Source: Apis mellifera (lineage: Eukaryota > Arthropoda > Insecta > Hymenoptera > Apidae). Taken from it: a stretch of 64,000 nucleotides of DNA. Made by a program: the position numbers and the translations under genes. Below, piece by piece: positions 37,197-50,400 of the stretch (positions within the stretch are counted from its first letter, which is position 1; every line of letters begins with the position of its first letter). The stretch spans positions 3,497,001 through 3,561,000 of the forward strand of contig NC_037652.1 of assembly GCF_003254395.2 (NCBI RefSeq), in the 5' to 3' direction. Below the pieces are notes generated by a model, which saw nothing but the letters and a program-made list of their open reading frames with translations, did no database searches and was not told where the DNA came from.

Positions 37197-39664
37197 CCGC
37201 ATCTAGAACGGATCCTCAGTCTTCACAACGATGACTTCTTATTCCAAGAGAACCAAACACTGCTCAGAGAGCAGTGTTCTTTCTTTCAAAAATATTTTTT
37301 CATATTTATCTGGAGAAAAAAATTTGAGAAATCTATGTAGAATTTGAAATAAGACTTCCAAGTTCATATATAATTGAATATATAATTACATTAAATATTT
37401 ATTTTTTATTAATATTTTATGAAAAATATTTTTTTTATAAAAAAGAATTTGATATCAATTTTTTATATATTTATTATTTTATTCTATGATGATACTTTTG
37501 ATTATTTAAAAAGAAAGTGAAGTTTTTTAAAAAGTATAGTGAAAAATCATGTTTTAAAAATTATGTATTATAGAATTTAGATTAATATAAATTCTACAAT
37601 AAATTCTCAAATTTGTGACAGATTTAATAAAAAAGATATAAATTTCAGAATAAATACATTCCAATATTACTAATTATATAAATTATATTTTAAACTCTGA
37701 TATCAATTTAAGTAATATTTGTTTCTCTGAGCATAGAAAAGTGTCCTGACTAGAGGCAGCCATATCAAATCAGGACGCCTTTTAATAAATAATCTCAAAG
37801 ACTGGTTCTCTCGTCTGGTTGTCATCTTTGCTAAATTGGTATGAAGATTTCCGCGGTAATTTATCATTGACGCGTTTCCAAGGAAGGTGGTATAACATTA
37901 TAAATAACTAATGACCACAATGTTGTATTTTAACATAAAAAAGCACTGACAAATAATTGTCAGAAAGAAATATGATTTACTCCTTCATTGAAAACGTGGA
38001 TACGATTTGAAAGAGACATTTTATTGTTATTATATACCGTTTCATTGCACATTGTATCATCTTCATTTTTTGTAATTCCAGCCTTCGTTTCAAGTCTCAC
38101 ATTACTGAATAGTAGTTTTAATTCATCTTTGACTATAATTATTTATTTTTCTTCTTTTCACTTCCTATAAATATTTAAAGACATTAATTCTTTGTAGTCC
38201 AAATAATAGATATCAATTTGTTCCAAATTATTTTTATTATTATATGTGTCTATTATCTATTTTATGCATATTATAATTACATAAGATATTAAAATTAGAA
38301 AAAGAATAAAAGATAAAACAAAATATGAAAGACAATTCTATGTTGGACTACAAAGAATTAATTATATAGTTTTATATTCATTCACAATTATATTTTTTAA
38401 TTAAAAAAAAAAAAAAAAAAAAAAAAAGAATAGTGAAACGAAGGATGGGAATATTTTAACGCGCTGGCACTCGATCGCATAATATAATAATCATGTTTTA
38501 CTGCCACTATTGTTGGCGCGTACATTGTAAGTACATTATAAACACATCATAGATTTATGAAGCTCTAATTTTACGAGCAAAATTTCGATTCATAAGAAAA
38601 CCAGACAACCACTCGAGTTACTCTGACTATATGAATTCCTTTTAATTTACTTTTATTAGATCACGTGTTTAATCGAAAATCTAGTTTTGCATCTGTTTAA
38701 AGAACAGAGCAAACTTACGAGCATACGAATTTTAGGGTTTTTATACTTTTTTAAGCGTAAATTGAAATCCTTAAGAAAGTTTTTATTTAATCACCTAGAA
38801 TTCATATGTTTTTAATCATTCCTTTTATTTCCTGTTTCTTTTTTTATATATATATAATGAATGCATGCAGTATGAATGTACAAGAGATGTTCTTTGTAAA
38901 GAATTGTGAAAGATTGTATTAGATATAATGTGAGTTTTAATCTTCAACTGGTAGGATAGGCTCAAAATAAAGTTTTTAAAATCTTATGTGTAGATATATA
39001 TAATTGTATTATTGCATATATTGTATTACGTTAGTTAATATTAGAAATATGTACAAAATGTGACATTTATTCCATAAATGAAAGTTTATTTTTTGTACTT
39101 GATGGAAGAAATATAGTAAATAAGGATGTTACAAATCTACTACTATATGAAATATAATATAATAATTTATAAAATATAATACAAAATATACGTATAATCA
39201 ATTTGCTTTATTAAATATTATATAATTCAATAGTAATTCCACTGCATTTCTTCCATCTATATATTATAATAATTATTTACTATTTTGTATTATTTTATCT
39301 TTAATTTACCTCGAAACATGAAACGTACTATAAAAAAATTGATTTGTAAAAAGACAAAAAAAAAAAAAGAAATAATGAATTGAATTAATTAAAATGAAAG
39401 AGACCTCAGCCAGTTGAGGATTGACGATTCTGCTTATATTTAACCGTTGGTACAACGAAAAAATTGCAGAATATAGATGTCGCAAAACTTTCTTTTAGTC
39501 TTTATTAAACATCAGACAAAATATTGAAAGAAGAAACTAATCAGATAGCTCGTAAGATTGTCCTGTCCAATTAACGAGTCTCATTTAGTCAAACTACTTA
39601 ATGCTTTATCACATCTTCCATCATTCATGAACGTCATTGTTTGTGTATTGTGATTTTTTATGTA

Positions 39665-39684
39665 TCATGTGCATGTGCACATGA
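39665..39684. repeat. 8-bp stem, 4-base loop hairpin
   Basis: TCATGTGC and its reverse complement GCACATGA flank ATGT. It lies between the converging genes. Function unknown. Confidence 0.7.
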
Positions 39685-42600
39685 GCATTTTTATTTTTGT
39701 AAATATTAATCCTTTGAAAACGACGCGCGGACATTTCAAGTAAAATTTAGGAAAATTTCTTTCTTCACGGATAAAATTTAAAAATGCAACGATTATAACT
39801 TATTTTAGTATTTTAACATATCCAAAAAAAAAAAAGTGACATTTTAGATAATTATAATAAATTGTTTCTTATATATACATATTGCTTTTTGCTGGTCTAA
39901 AAAAAGTTATCATGTCGTTGCATTTTTTTTCAATATTCAACAGTTTTTAATTTTTTTTTTTTAAAGAAATGAAGAAAGAATATATGACCAGTGATTTTAT
40001 TTATCTTCTGAAAATATTTACAAATTTTGATAGTTTTTACAATTTTTTAATGAACAAAAATCCAAGAATGAAATTTTTAATTAAGATAATTATTTGAAAA
40101 AAAAAGGAACAATGCGAGAAATGATAAAATTTCAACATATCTGTAACAAAAAATTATTCTAGGACCAAATTTTTTCTAAAAAAAAAAAAAGTGTTCTCTT
40201 GGAAACTAAAAACTCGCCTAATGAAAGAAACGTCTTGCTGCGTCCACGCATAAGATTTTAAAGTAATTTAATTTTACCAAAACTCGACGATTCGGTTATC
40301 TCAAGTCTTTTTTCCAAAAAATATATCTGGTGACATCTAAAATGATGTCTAATGCTCAATACAAATTTTTTGAACAAATTTATTTTTTATTTATAATAAT
40401 CGAACAAATAGAAAATATTCTCGTATATAAAAAATTAAATTGATGATTGAAAAAAGTATGACTGATTTGGACAATAATTTTTTTTTCCAATATTTTTTAA
40501 TTTCTATAATATAAATATTTCCATTGAAGAATGTTAGTTGCATAGAAAAACGAATCGTTGATGTATTCGATTAAATTTAGTTTCCCGTGATTTATCTATG
40601 CGTTTTTTTCTTTTTTTTTACGGGATACATTTTTCGACGATCACAGCAAATCTGCATGAAAACTCATCAGGGTGTCTGTCGACGCGTGGCCTAGTCAATC
40701 CTCGACATTTCAGTATTTCTGATGTTGGATCTGAATCTCTTGGATCTGGATCAGAGTATTTAATAAACCAAGAATAGTTGTAGAAAAGCTAGGTGAATCT
40801 CTTTCAAAAAAAAAATTTGAATAAACAGGGAAAATCGAAACTTTTAACAATCACAAATTTTTAATTAATTACACTTAAGTGTATCATTTAATATAATTTT
40901 TTTTTCAAAGATTCAATTCTGAATCGATCAATTAATTTAATTGGTTTGATTATAACGATTGTAAATTATATTTTAAAAAAAATTTTGAAAGAAGAAGAAA
41001 GGGAGAACCAGTGCTATGACTGACACTAGCGATAGCAATTTTTTAAATAAGTTATAGTTTAGAAAAGGAATTGTATTTTTTTACAAGCGTCGATGGCCAC
41101 TCAGACACACGTGACAATAAGCATTTATTAATTAATTAGTCAGCAGTAAGTAAGATAAAGAAAAATAACGAAACGAAGAAAATAAAGAGTGGAACAAACA
41201 TTCGCCAGAATTCGAATATATTTGTATTATTTTTATGTTGAAAAATACCAGCGTGTGAATTTGAAATAGCTTGCGAGGAAGAGAAAACGATGTTTAAAAC
41301 AATTTATTCTCTCGTGATTGCGTTGTTTTCATTTGAATCTCCAAAATCTTGAAAATCGAGATTAAATATTTAAATAAAAAAGAAAGGTTGTATTATTTTT
41401 ATATTGTACATATAATAATAATATAACAACGTAGAGGCTAAATAGAATTGTGAAAAGAGAATGTGGATGTTAAAGGGTCATAAGTTAATTCTTAAAAATC
41501 AAGAAATCTTCTGTAAAAAAAGAAAAAAAAAAGAATTATAAATTATGATTAAAATGATTATTGATAAAGATGAAAGTAAATGAAAGATTGCTTAGAGAGT
41601 GATATTAAAAAAATGAAAACATTGCAATCACGTTTGCGAATATATAAAATATATGAATTCTTGTTGAGATGATTAAGAAAAGAAAGAAAGAAAAAAGTGT
41701 GAAAAATCTGGCAGTAGCTTAGGATCTAAACGAGAAAATGGAAATTGGAGATCTTATGAGACAAGCAAATTGTGACAATATATTATATTGTATAATACGT
41801 GTGTTACTTCCGCCAATCCCTTTCATCCTGTAACATAATTTCTTGTTAAAATAAATAATATCAGCTTTGTGAAAAAGAAAAAACAATGATATCGTACAAA
41901 AAAATAAAAAGATATGGTTAATGAGCTTCTGCAATAAAAAAATGTTGAAAAAAATTTTATGAGTACAAAATAAATGAATTGATGAATGTAAATGTAATAT
42001 AAAAATATTAAATGTTGCAAAAAATATCAGAAACATTTTTTTGACAAAAAGAAAAAAAAATAAAAGGAATACACTTGTGATCATGATGAAAGGTCTTGAA
42101 AATATGCGTATATGAAGTATATTTTCACTTGGGAATAATTTTAATAATGGGTTTCAAATAAGTAAAAAGATTTTGGTTATATGCGCGTCTATATTTGTAT
42201 GTATAAACCATATAAGTTATAAATACATAAAGCTTACATATTTATAACTTATATACAATATATATATATATTTATAATATTTATAGCTTTGTCCACAATA
42301 GTTGTACAACATATAGATTACAAAAGAAAAATTTCATTTGGTTTCGTCGACGCGTCAAAAGGAACAAAAATTTGCTTCTTCCTGTTTCAATCAGATACAT
42401 CAATTTTATTAGAGACCAACAAGAAGAATGAAAGTATAAAAAAAAAAAAAGACGATTTCGGTTAATACTTTTAATATTATTTGTTTTCAAAAAGAGAATC
42501 ATAATTTTGCATTAAAATTAGTCAAAAAGTTATTTTAATTTAATTGCACAACTCGTTTTAAAAAGATAGTGCCATTTTTTTTTTAATAGTGCCGTTTTTA

Positions 42601-45600
42601 TATTTTATCCATTAGAATTGCCATCGAACATCAAATTTAGTCTCCTTAAAGATCAAGAAGATTCGTATAATTCCATGAACTTTCATCGAAACAACATAAG
42701 ATTATTATCTCTTTCTTTTTTTTTTTTGACAATAATTTAATTTATCAAAAAATACTTTTGAGCGATATACGATTCATTAGAATCGAGACACTAAATGAAA
42801 AAAAAAAATTCACAAAAAGAAACGGAAGATATCGTCGATGAGACGCAGGCAAAAAATGTGGGAAATTAAATCGCATAATCTAAACAGCTAAGTTGCTTTT
42901 TTAAACTGGCCTCGATCCAACGAGGATTCACGCAAATCTGGAGGTAATAGTATTTGTAATAAACGGTATAAAAGTAATAATCAAATCAAATAAATTATCA
43001 TCTAAAATAAATCATTTATATTAATTTCTTCCATATAGTTGCAAATTAAGAAAATTAAAAATATAACACATTAAAAATATAATCATTATTATTAAATCGT
43101 ATAAAAATCAATATTTTATTTTGCATAAAAAAAAAAAAGATAAAGAAATTAATTTATTTCAAATACTATTTTTCAACCTCTATTTCACTCACTTCATAGG
43201 AAATCCGTTTCGAGAATTCCATGGCGAAAAACATTATATCTATACACGTCATTCCATTGCATTTTAGTCTTTTATTTTACGCAGTTGCACGTGGCAGCGG
43301 ATAAAAAGGAGTGTGGAAGAAGGTATACGATATAAATACAATGATAATCTCACGCGGATATTTCCGCCGTCTCGGGAAAAATTCCCCATAACAATGGGGA
43401 GAGGTTTCTTCTTTGCTAACGCTTATTTCTTTCTTGCACCTATACAAACACGCATATCTACTACTAATTAGTCGCTTCCTATTCCTATATAGAATTATAT
43501 AGCTATCGTTTAATATCGCTATCGTAATATATTATGTACAAAGGAGAACTTTCACGTGCTTGCACGGAGCCTCTGCATTGCTGACTCTTTTTTTATCGAG
43601 AGGCTCCTTTTCGGGGAAATGCAATTATCATTCTCCGATGACAAGAGTCATCATATAGTCATTGCACCAATTACAAAGGAATAACAATAAGCGATTTGGC
43701 AATCATCGTGTAAAATAATATTTTTTATTAAAAAAAAAAAATGTGAATTTTCATTTAAATTTGTTCTGAAAAAAAAAAAAAATAAAAATTTCGTTCAATT
43801 AATAGAAACAATTAAACCAACGTATTATTTATACGCTGGAAACTAATATAGTTATAAGTAAAAATATAGAGAGCTAATTAGATTTTATAACTAGTTAGTT
43901 ATTCCTATGCAATTTAATAACTATAAACGTCTCTCAGAATGTCCAACTTCTACTCTTGCACTTAAATCATCATAAACGAAAAATGAAACAGCAATATACA
44001 TTTGCACGAAAAAGTGGAATGATTTAATATTTGCCTCATCACTTTCCTTCTCTATAATTGACCAATAAAAGAACATCTCGTTCCCTGTTCTCATCAATAT
44101 AATATGATATAGAAAAATGATTAAAAAGAAAAAGGAAAAGAAGAAAAATATTAAATTTTTAATATAATTTATACACGATGTAAAAAAAAAAGAAAAAAAA
44201 ACTGGCGAATAAACGAAGATATATATCTTCTAAAAAAAAAAAAAAACATTATCTGACGGACATTAAACGAGATTCTACGGCAATTGTCTGTCAGAATTCG
44301 AGGTACTTATATACGAGAATATTTCTTTGTCTGTTTTGATACGTACGAGTAACGTCGTCTTTACTTGTTAGACACGATCGATCTTTTTCCTCGAACGCCC
44401 GGTAGCTCGCAAAAAGGTTAATAAATTAATAAATGGAGGACATCAGACATAATCACAGTTGAAAGCACTGAGAGATTCCTTTTATAATCGGAAATATCTG
44501 GACGATACGATGATATCCCACGAATGGAGATCGAACTACCGGTACTTTTGCTTATACGATATTCTTTTTCCCCGGTAATTATTAATTGTTTACATGCTAA
44601 CTTACGATATTAAGAGTAATGCAAAATTACGTAACTAATTTGGAACCATCTCGACAATTCGAAAATTAATCTAACCTTCAATCTGGTCGTTTGGTAATTT
44701 TTTGAACATCACCATAATTCATCACATATCGTGCGATCTTTTTCACTTTACGTCGTCGAAATAATCTGGAAATAAGATTAAATGATTCTCGATATTGTCG
44801 TAGATGGTTAAATAATGAAAATTCTACCGCAATTTGTACGAGAGACACGGTGTTGCACTGTGAGCGATTATAAACTCGCGATTCGACCAATAAACATTTT
44901 TGTTATCGATTTTTTTCTCAACTTATGAAATCGATATGAAAATCGATTTATCGAATTATCGAAAATATCGTTTATCGAACGAATCGAGTTGAATGATAGA
45001 TATGATCAATAGGAGGTCGCACCGTTATTCGTGGATTAATTAATAATACATTTTTTTTTTTTAAATTACTAAATCGGTACCGCTGAGACATACACATTTG
45101 TTTATCCTAAATAATATATAAATATTTCTAGTGAATGGGCTGCTAAGTAAATGCTTTATGAACAAATTATTCAATAAAAAATACATAAATTATCATTATC
45201 TAAAATAATTATATCAAATTGAAATTATATATCATATATACATACAAATATATATATATATGTATGCATACATATACAAATCCATAAAAATTAATTACTT
45301 ATCAGTCCATTCATAATTTATCTCGGCCTTATGTATAATACAATATTTATAAAAAAAAAAGGAAAAAAAAAAAGAAAAAAAAAGAGAAAAAAAAACAAGA
45401 ATCAAAGACTAATAAAACGAGCCACGTAATTGCAACGATTTATCAATAATCTTGAAAGAGATTACTTTTTCTTGGTTCGCTATCAGCCTCATGTTCTCGT
45501 TTACATACTTATAGCCAATTTTTCTTTTCAATAGCATAACAAATTCTCCTCAACATTATTATATAAATAAATCTTAGTGTATGCGTTTGATAGCATTCGT

Positions 45601-47234
45601 ATGCTTTGTTATCTGTGCGATTCATCGACTTTTTTTCTTAAAAAGGTCTTGGAAATATTCGATTAAAGAATATGTTTTAACATATTATGAACTGAATCAT
45701 TTGTAAAAAAGAAAATTGAATCGCATATCAATTTGTGCGTATCTCAGGACGGGTTTCTCCTCGTTGAAAACCATTCGTACTTAAAAAGAATTATATATAT
45801 ATACACGCAAACATCCGTCAAAAAGTAAAAGTATCAAAACACAGACTTTTAAACGCTCCTTAAATGCATCTACTCGGTTCGAGTTTCATTTGAGAAGAAA
45901 ATTGAACTAATTAGGCAGTCGACGATTACACTGCTCACAAAATAATGAACTTAAATTGTAATTTATATCATAATCTGGAGTTTTCAAGATATAATTTGAG
46001 TATAGGATTCAATGACTACTTTGAGCAATGCAATGTACATTCCAAAATGAAATTGGAAGATTGTCAAGAATCAAGAAAGAACACACTGATTATAAATAAA
46101 TTTTGATTGAATTTTAAATTATATAGTTTTTCTATACTAAAAATAATCAGAGGATCGTGTACTCAAAAAAAAAAAAAAAAAAAAAATTAAATACTAGGAA
46201 TATCTTTAAAAGTAATATAATAGTAAAAAAAAAAAAAAATATCTTTAGTCACATTATTCTAACACAAGCGACCCTGTGATTATTTTAAGCAGCGAATATT
46301 ATTAATTTCAACTAAAAAATTAGTTAAAAAATTAGAATGCCTCTGGAACTTGCTCCAAGAAACGAAAGAAAATTTTTTTCGGTTCCATCGGAGCATTTTT
46401 TTTTCACAGTATATTTTTATCATATTGCAATTTTCACGCGTATATTTTCTTTATCCGTTAATAACATTCTTACTATCATTATCGCATGTGCACGCGCCTA
46501 TCGACTGTTCTAAGTACACATACAAAATTATATGCACGCGACCCCAATTACCGATATGTAATTGCGCCATTCGTAAACATATTTACGCGAACATTGCATA
46601 CATGCCAACGTGTGAATGCTCGAAATCACGCTCGCATTCATGTGCATTAAGTGTACATAGACCAATTGAATAAAGAATACCGTTCAGTGATGTAAAACAT
46701 ATATAATGAGATAATACGTAATGAGAGTTAAATATCCAAACGTCATTTTCCATAAATACCTACTATTGCATTTTCATCCGATAAAAAATAAATATCAAGC
46801 GCTGCACACGCAAAAATAAATATACTTTACGAATCAATTTCATTCATAAAGAATTCCATATTTCGATGTAATAACTAATACGTAGTTGCATCCACTATTC
46901 TCCTTTGCAACAAGAGCAACATTTCTCTTGGATTTTTAAGATTACGAGGCGCTGCTTCTATGTTACTCTTATTACAAACGTATTTGAACATATCATTCTC
47001 GCAAGTATCAACGTATTCGTCGCTTCTTGCTCCGAGAAACCTGAGAAAACATGTGTCATGTGCTTGTAATGCTGAAAGTGCCTCTTCTCAGCTAGCCCTT
47101 TTATCGATGAGTGTGAATCTCATAAGATAGCACACCAAAAATCGGCGCCAAAGTTGCAGAGCTCACTCAGGCATCATCTTTTATTATTGTTTTTCCTGTT
47201 TCAAAGTAGCTTTGGGCAGCATCTGAGAGCTCGT

Positions 47235-47260
47235 CGACGTCGTCCGCAACGACGACGTCG
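47235..47260. repeat. CpG-only hairpin beside the Gprk2 stop
   Basis: CGACGTCGT and its reverse complement ACGACGTCG flank an 8-base loop. This lies 50-75 bases beyond the Gprk2 stop, so it would fold in the 3' UTR. More GACGAC units follow to about 47278. Confidence 0.8.
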
Positions 47261-47308
47261 CATAGACGACGATGTCGGTTGATTTACACTATTTGTGTTC
47301 ACCTTGGA

Positions 47309-47404
47309 TCAGCTGGCTGGCATCTCCGAGTTTTGGCTCTGCGACAACTCCAGTAGATGACACTCTGATAATGGTATCTGTCTTGTACGAGCACTTTGCT
47401 TTTT
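47309..47404 (-). CDS. Gprk2: Gprk2 exon 7 (residues 561-591, stop)
   Basis: Acceptor TTTAG ends at 47405. It encodes KKQSARTRQIPLSECHLLEL and ends SEMPAS with TGA at 47311-47309. Basic at its start, continuing the FPFRR cluster of exon 6. A donor-like CAAG/GTGAAC lies just after the stop (47301-47302), so a 3' UTR intron is possible. A poly(A) signal AATAAA lies at 47185-47180. Confidence 0.88.
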   Translation of the reverse strand, partial: KKQSARTRQIPLSECHLLELSQSQNSEMPAS

Positions 47405-50400
47405 CTAAAGTTAAAAAAAAAAAAGAAATAAATCATTATGATTATGATTAATTGATTAAATAATTTTAATATATTACAAATAATATAAGAATTCAAAAAT
47501 TTTATAAAACATCTATTATTTTTATTACCTTAATTGATTATTCGAATTCTAATTTATAAAATAAACTATCTAGTTTGTTAATTATGAAATGGATAATATT
47601 TCTTTTTTTAATTTCTTTTTATAGTTTAAATATCTAAGTGTTCTAATAAATATACAAACTAAAATAAAAGAAAAAGATTCACCTGTCTTCGAAATGGAAA
47701 GCAGCCTCTATTTTCGTTATTTGGTGGTGGATGATTGATCAAGAGATCAGGAGTAGGTGTGTTGTTAGGACCTAACACGTTCAGTTCCTTAAAACACTCA
47801 GTCTCTATCATCTGGAACAAAGAGGGCCAGTTTTACTGCGCAGAAAATAGAATCTCTTTGATCGAACGAAACATAAATCTTTATGATAAACGCAACTGCA
47901 GCAATATAGATTGCTTTAAATGCTAAAACTGGTTCACTGGAATGATAGCAGGCTGCCTATGACGTACAAGGAACACTTTTGGTGCACTATATTTTTCGAT
48001 GTAAGCAGAGAAGCAATACATTTCAATACTATAACCATATCAAGATGTCCTTCTCCCCCCTATTTCTTTCTTTCTCTCTCTGAAAACTGATATAAATACT
48101 GAAAGTATTAAGTTAAAAGATTTACCTCATTCTGCCATGGAATAGACACGCTACCAGTATTGAATTTGCTATAGAAGGTATCATCAGTGGCATCCAAATT
48201 GACACCTTTCACTGTAGAGAATTGCTCAATGTCCAATACATCTTTAGCATACACCGCATGAGGCTGTAAATAACATAAGTAAATGTATAAAGTGTGTATA
48301 TAAAATTTTGATATTTTTAACTTATTTTTAATAATTATTCATTACAAAGTTGATTATATTTGCTTAATAATTTTATGATTTTACATCATAATAATTATTT
48401 TTATAATAAGAAATGCCATTATTCCCAAATAAGGAAAGTATAAAAGGCAAATTAAAATTTGAACGACACCTACTCACATCCGGCACAAACGGTGGTTCCC
48501 ACATACCGGCCTCGACCCTCTTCCAGTTTAAACACTGAAAGAAGTTATGCAACTTTACTTCCTTGGCGCCGTGTCTACCGCACTTGCAACCCAGTCTGTT
48601 CTTCGGGCTCTTTTTCAATAATTGCTGACACAAACTCTTCGCCTCCTCGGTAAACTTGGCAGAATACCTTTCTTGATCTTCTTTCACCCTCCTGTCCACT
48701 TCTTCCCGCTTCACCTTTTCCTTTCTTGCACGAAACGGAGCTTGACCCTCTATCATCTCGTACAGAAGGCATCCAAAACTGAACCAATCGGGTGAAAATG
48801 TATACTTCTCGTTGTCAATCACTTCTGGCGCCATATACCCAACTGTACCAACCCTTCCCGTCACCATGTCGCCCTCCGTGATCTCCACAGCCAGGCCAAG
48901 ATCAGATATTCTTACATGGCCATGATCATCCAGCAGAATATTTTCTGGTTTACAATCTCTGTAAACTATTCCTTGCAAATGCAAATGCTCCAGGCCACAG
49001 ACCACCTCGGCTGCATAGAACCTGGCACGATTGATGTCGAAACCAGGCTCACCGCCCATGTTATAAATGTGAAACTTCAAGTCTCCACCGTTCATAATTG
49101 TCAGAACTAGACACAACGCATCCTTGGTCTCATAGGCATACGCCAGGGACACGACGAATTTCGAGTTGATCTTTTGCAATATATTCTTCTCTATGAGCAC
49201 CATCGCCTCTCCCTTCCGTTTTTTGATCCGTTTCTTTTCCAGCTTCTTGCACGCATACATTTTTCCTGTTGCTCGTACTTGACAAGCGCATACCTCGCCA
49301 AACCCACCCTTTCCCAGCACTCTGTACATACGGAAGGTCTTGTACGTGACTGGTTGGGCCTCCAGCCATTTCCATTGAAGATACCTGAGGAAAGAGAGAG
49401 TGATCGTTAGGATCATGCGAAATGGCATATTTGATGAAACACTACAATAGTATTGCAGACAAATATTTGCCGATTAGAGAACTTTTAATGGGATGCTTTG
49501 TCGGCGAGATAAAGATGATTGACAGATTTCATTAGAACTTTAAATGGAAGAAGATTGGAATGGTTATTTTAATATATCATATTATGTTCAATAATTATTC
49601 ATACAAATTATTAATTTAACTTTTGATAAATCACTGTTAGCAATAAATTACTATTTTTTTTTCATCTAAAGTTATATTAAAATTGAAATATTTAAACTGA
49701 TAATTTTTCATTATTCATACATTTCATTTAAATATTATAATAAAACATTAGAAATAAATCATACTTTAATGTTTAATGGAAAATAATATTCTGCTGAATC
49801 TCTGAAATAAAAAAATAATTCTTCAAATGAATAAATCTCAACGAAAAACCAAGCGTCTTTCAAAAGAAAAAAAAAAACTTCAGTTTGAGTTAAATTACCT
49901 ATAGAAATAAAAGCTGGTTTGGAAAGCTGAAAAAGGTTCGCCGGCGAGGAAGTTTTTCACGGTCTGCGCGATCTCCACAAAGAGCTCCTTGCCGCCAGTG
50001 CTGAGCCTCTCCTCACACTGGGCGATCAAAGAATCGTTTAGGATGTCGACGACCTCTGAGCCCTCTCTCTTCAGGTATTGCTCGAACAGGTCCTTGGCCA
50101 GCTCAGTCCGATTCTCATCCATCTCGATCTCGTATTTCTCGATGGCGTCCAGAAAGAGATTGTACCGATGGTAGGACGGTTTCTTGTCCTGGCAGAATTG
50201 CCTGAACAACAGCCTACCAATCGGTTGCTGATCCACCACATAGCTGTACCTGATATCTGCACCAATGAAACAGATTAATTAATAATTCTTTTCCACCTTC
50301 TTTGGAAAGGAATACAAAGTATCTCATAATCGAGATGCTGGAATTAAAACAAATTTAATTTAATAAATGTAAATATATATTCTGTAATAGAAATTTCAAT

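Larger units (their letters stand above)
37197..47308. other. 10-kb region between converging genes; transporter 3' UTR and probable Gprk2 3' UTR
   Basis: No convincing coding gene; the largest ORF (minus, 41719-42084, 121 codons) is Phe/Leu-rich from T-rich DNA. The left part should hold the transporter 3' UTR. From about 39.3 to 46.3 kb the plus strand has many A-runs (for example 40183-40194, 43731-43741, 46167-46188), which would be U-runs in a minus-strand transcript. A 25-base A-run lies at 38403-38427. Hairpins occur at 37743-37776, 39665-39684 and 47235-47260. Less AT-rich blocks lie at 43.2-43.65, 44.3-44.6 and 46.45-47.3 kb. Confidence 0.55.

Noticed and set aside
38403..38427. A 25-base A-run that could mark a retrocopy or SINE tail
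   Set aside because: No coding or SINE-like sequence and no target-site duplication recognised upstream; it fits the general A-run bias of the region.
41719..42084. A 121-codon minus-strand ORF rich in Phe and Leu, membrane-protein-like
   Set aside because: Hydrophobicity follows from T-rich DNA; no family resemblance and no codon pattern like the real exons.
48373..48477. Extension of the kinase ORF past VPD into VSRCRSNFN
   Set aside because: A consensus donor GTGAGT follows VPD and the next exon (PHAVYAKDVLD) continues GRK homology, so this is intron readthrough.
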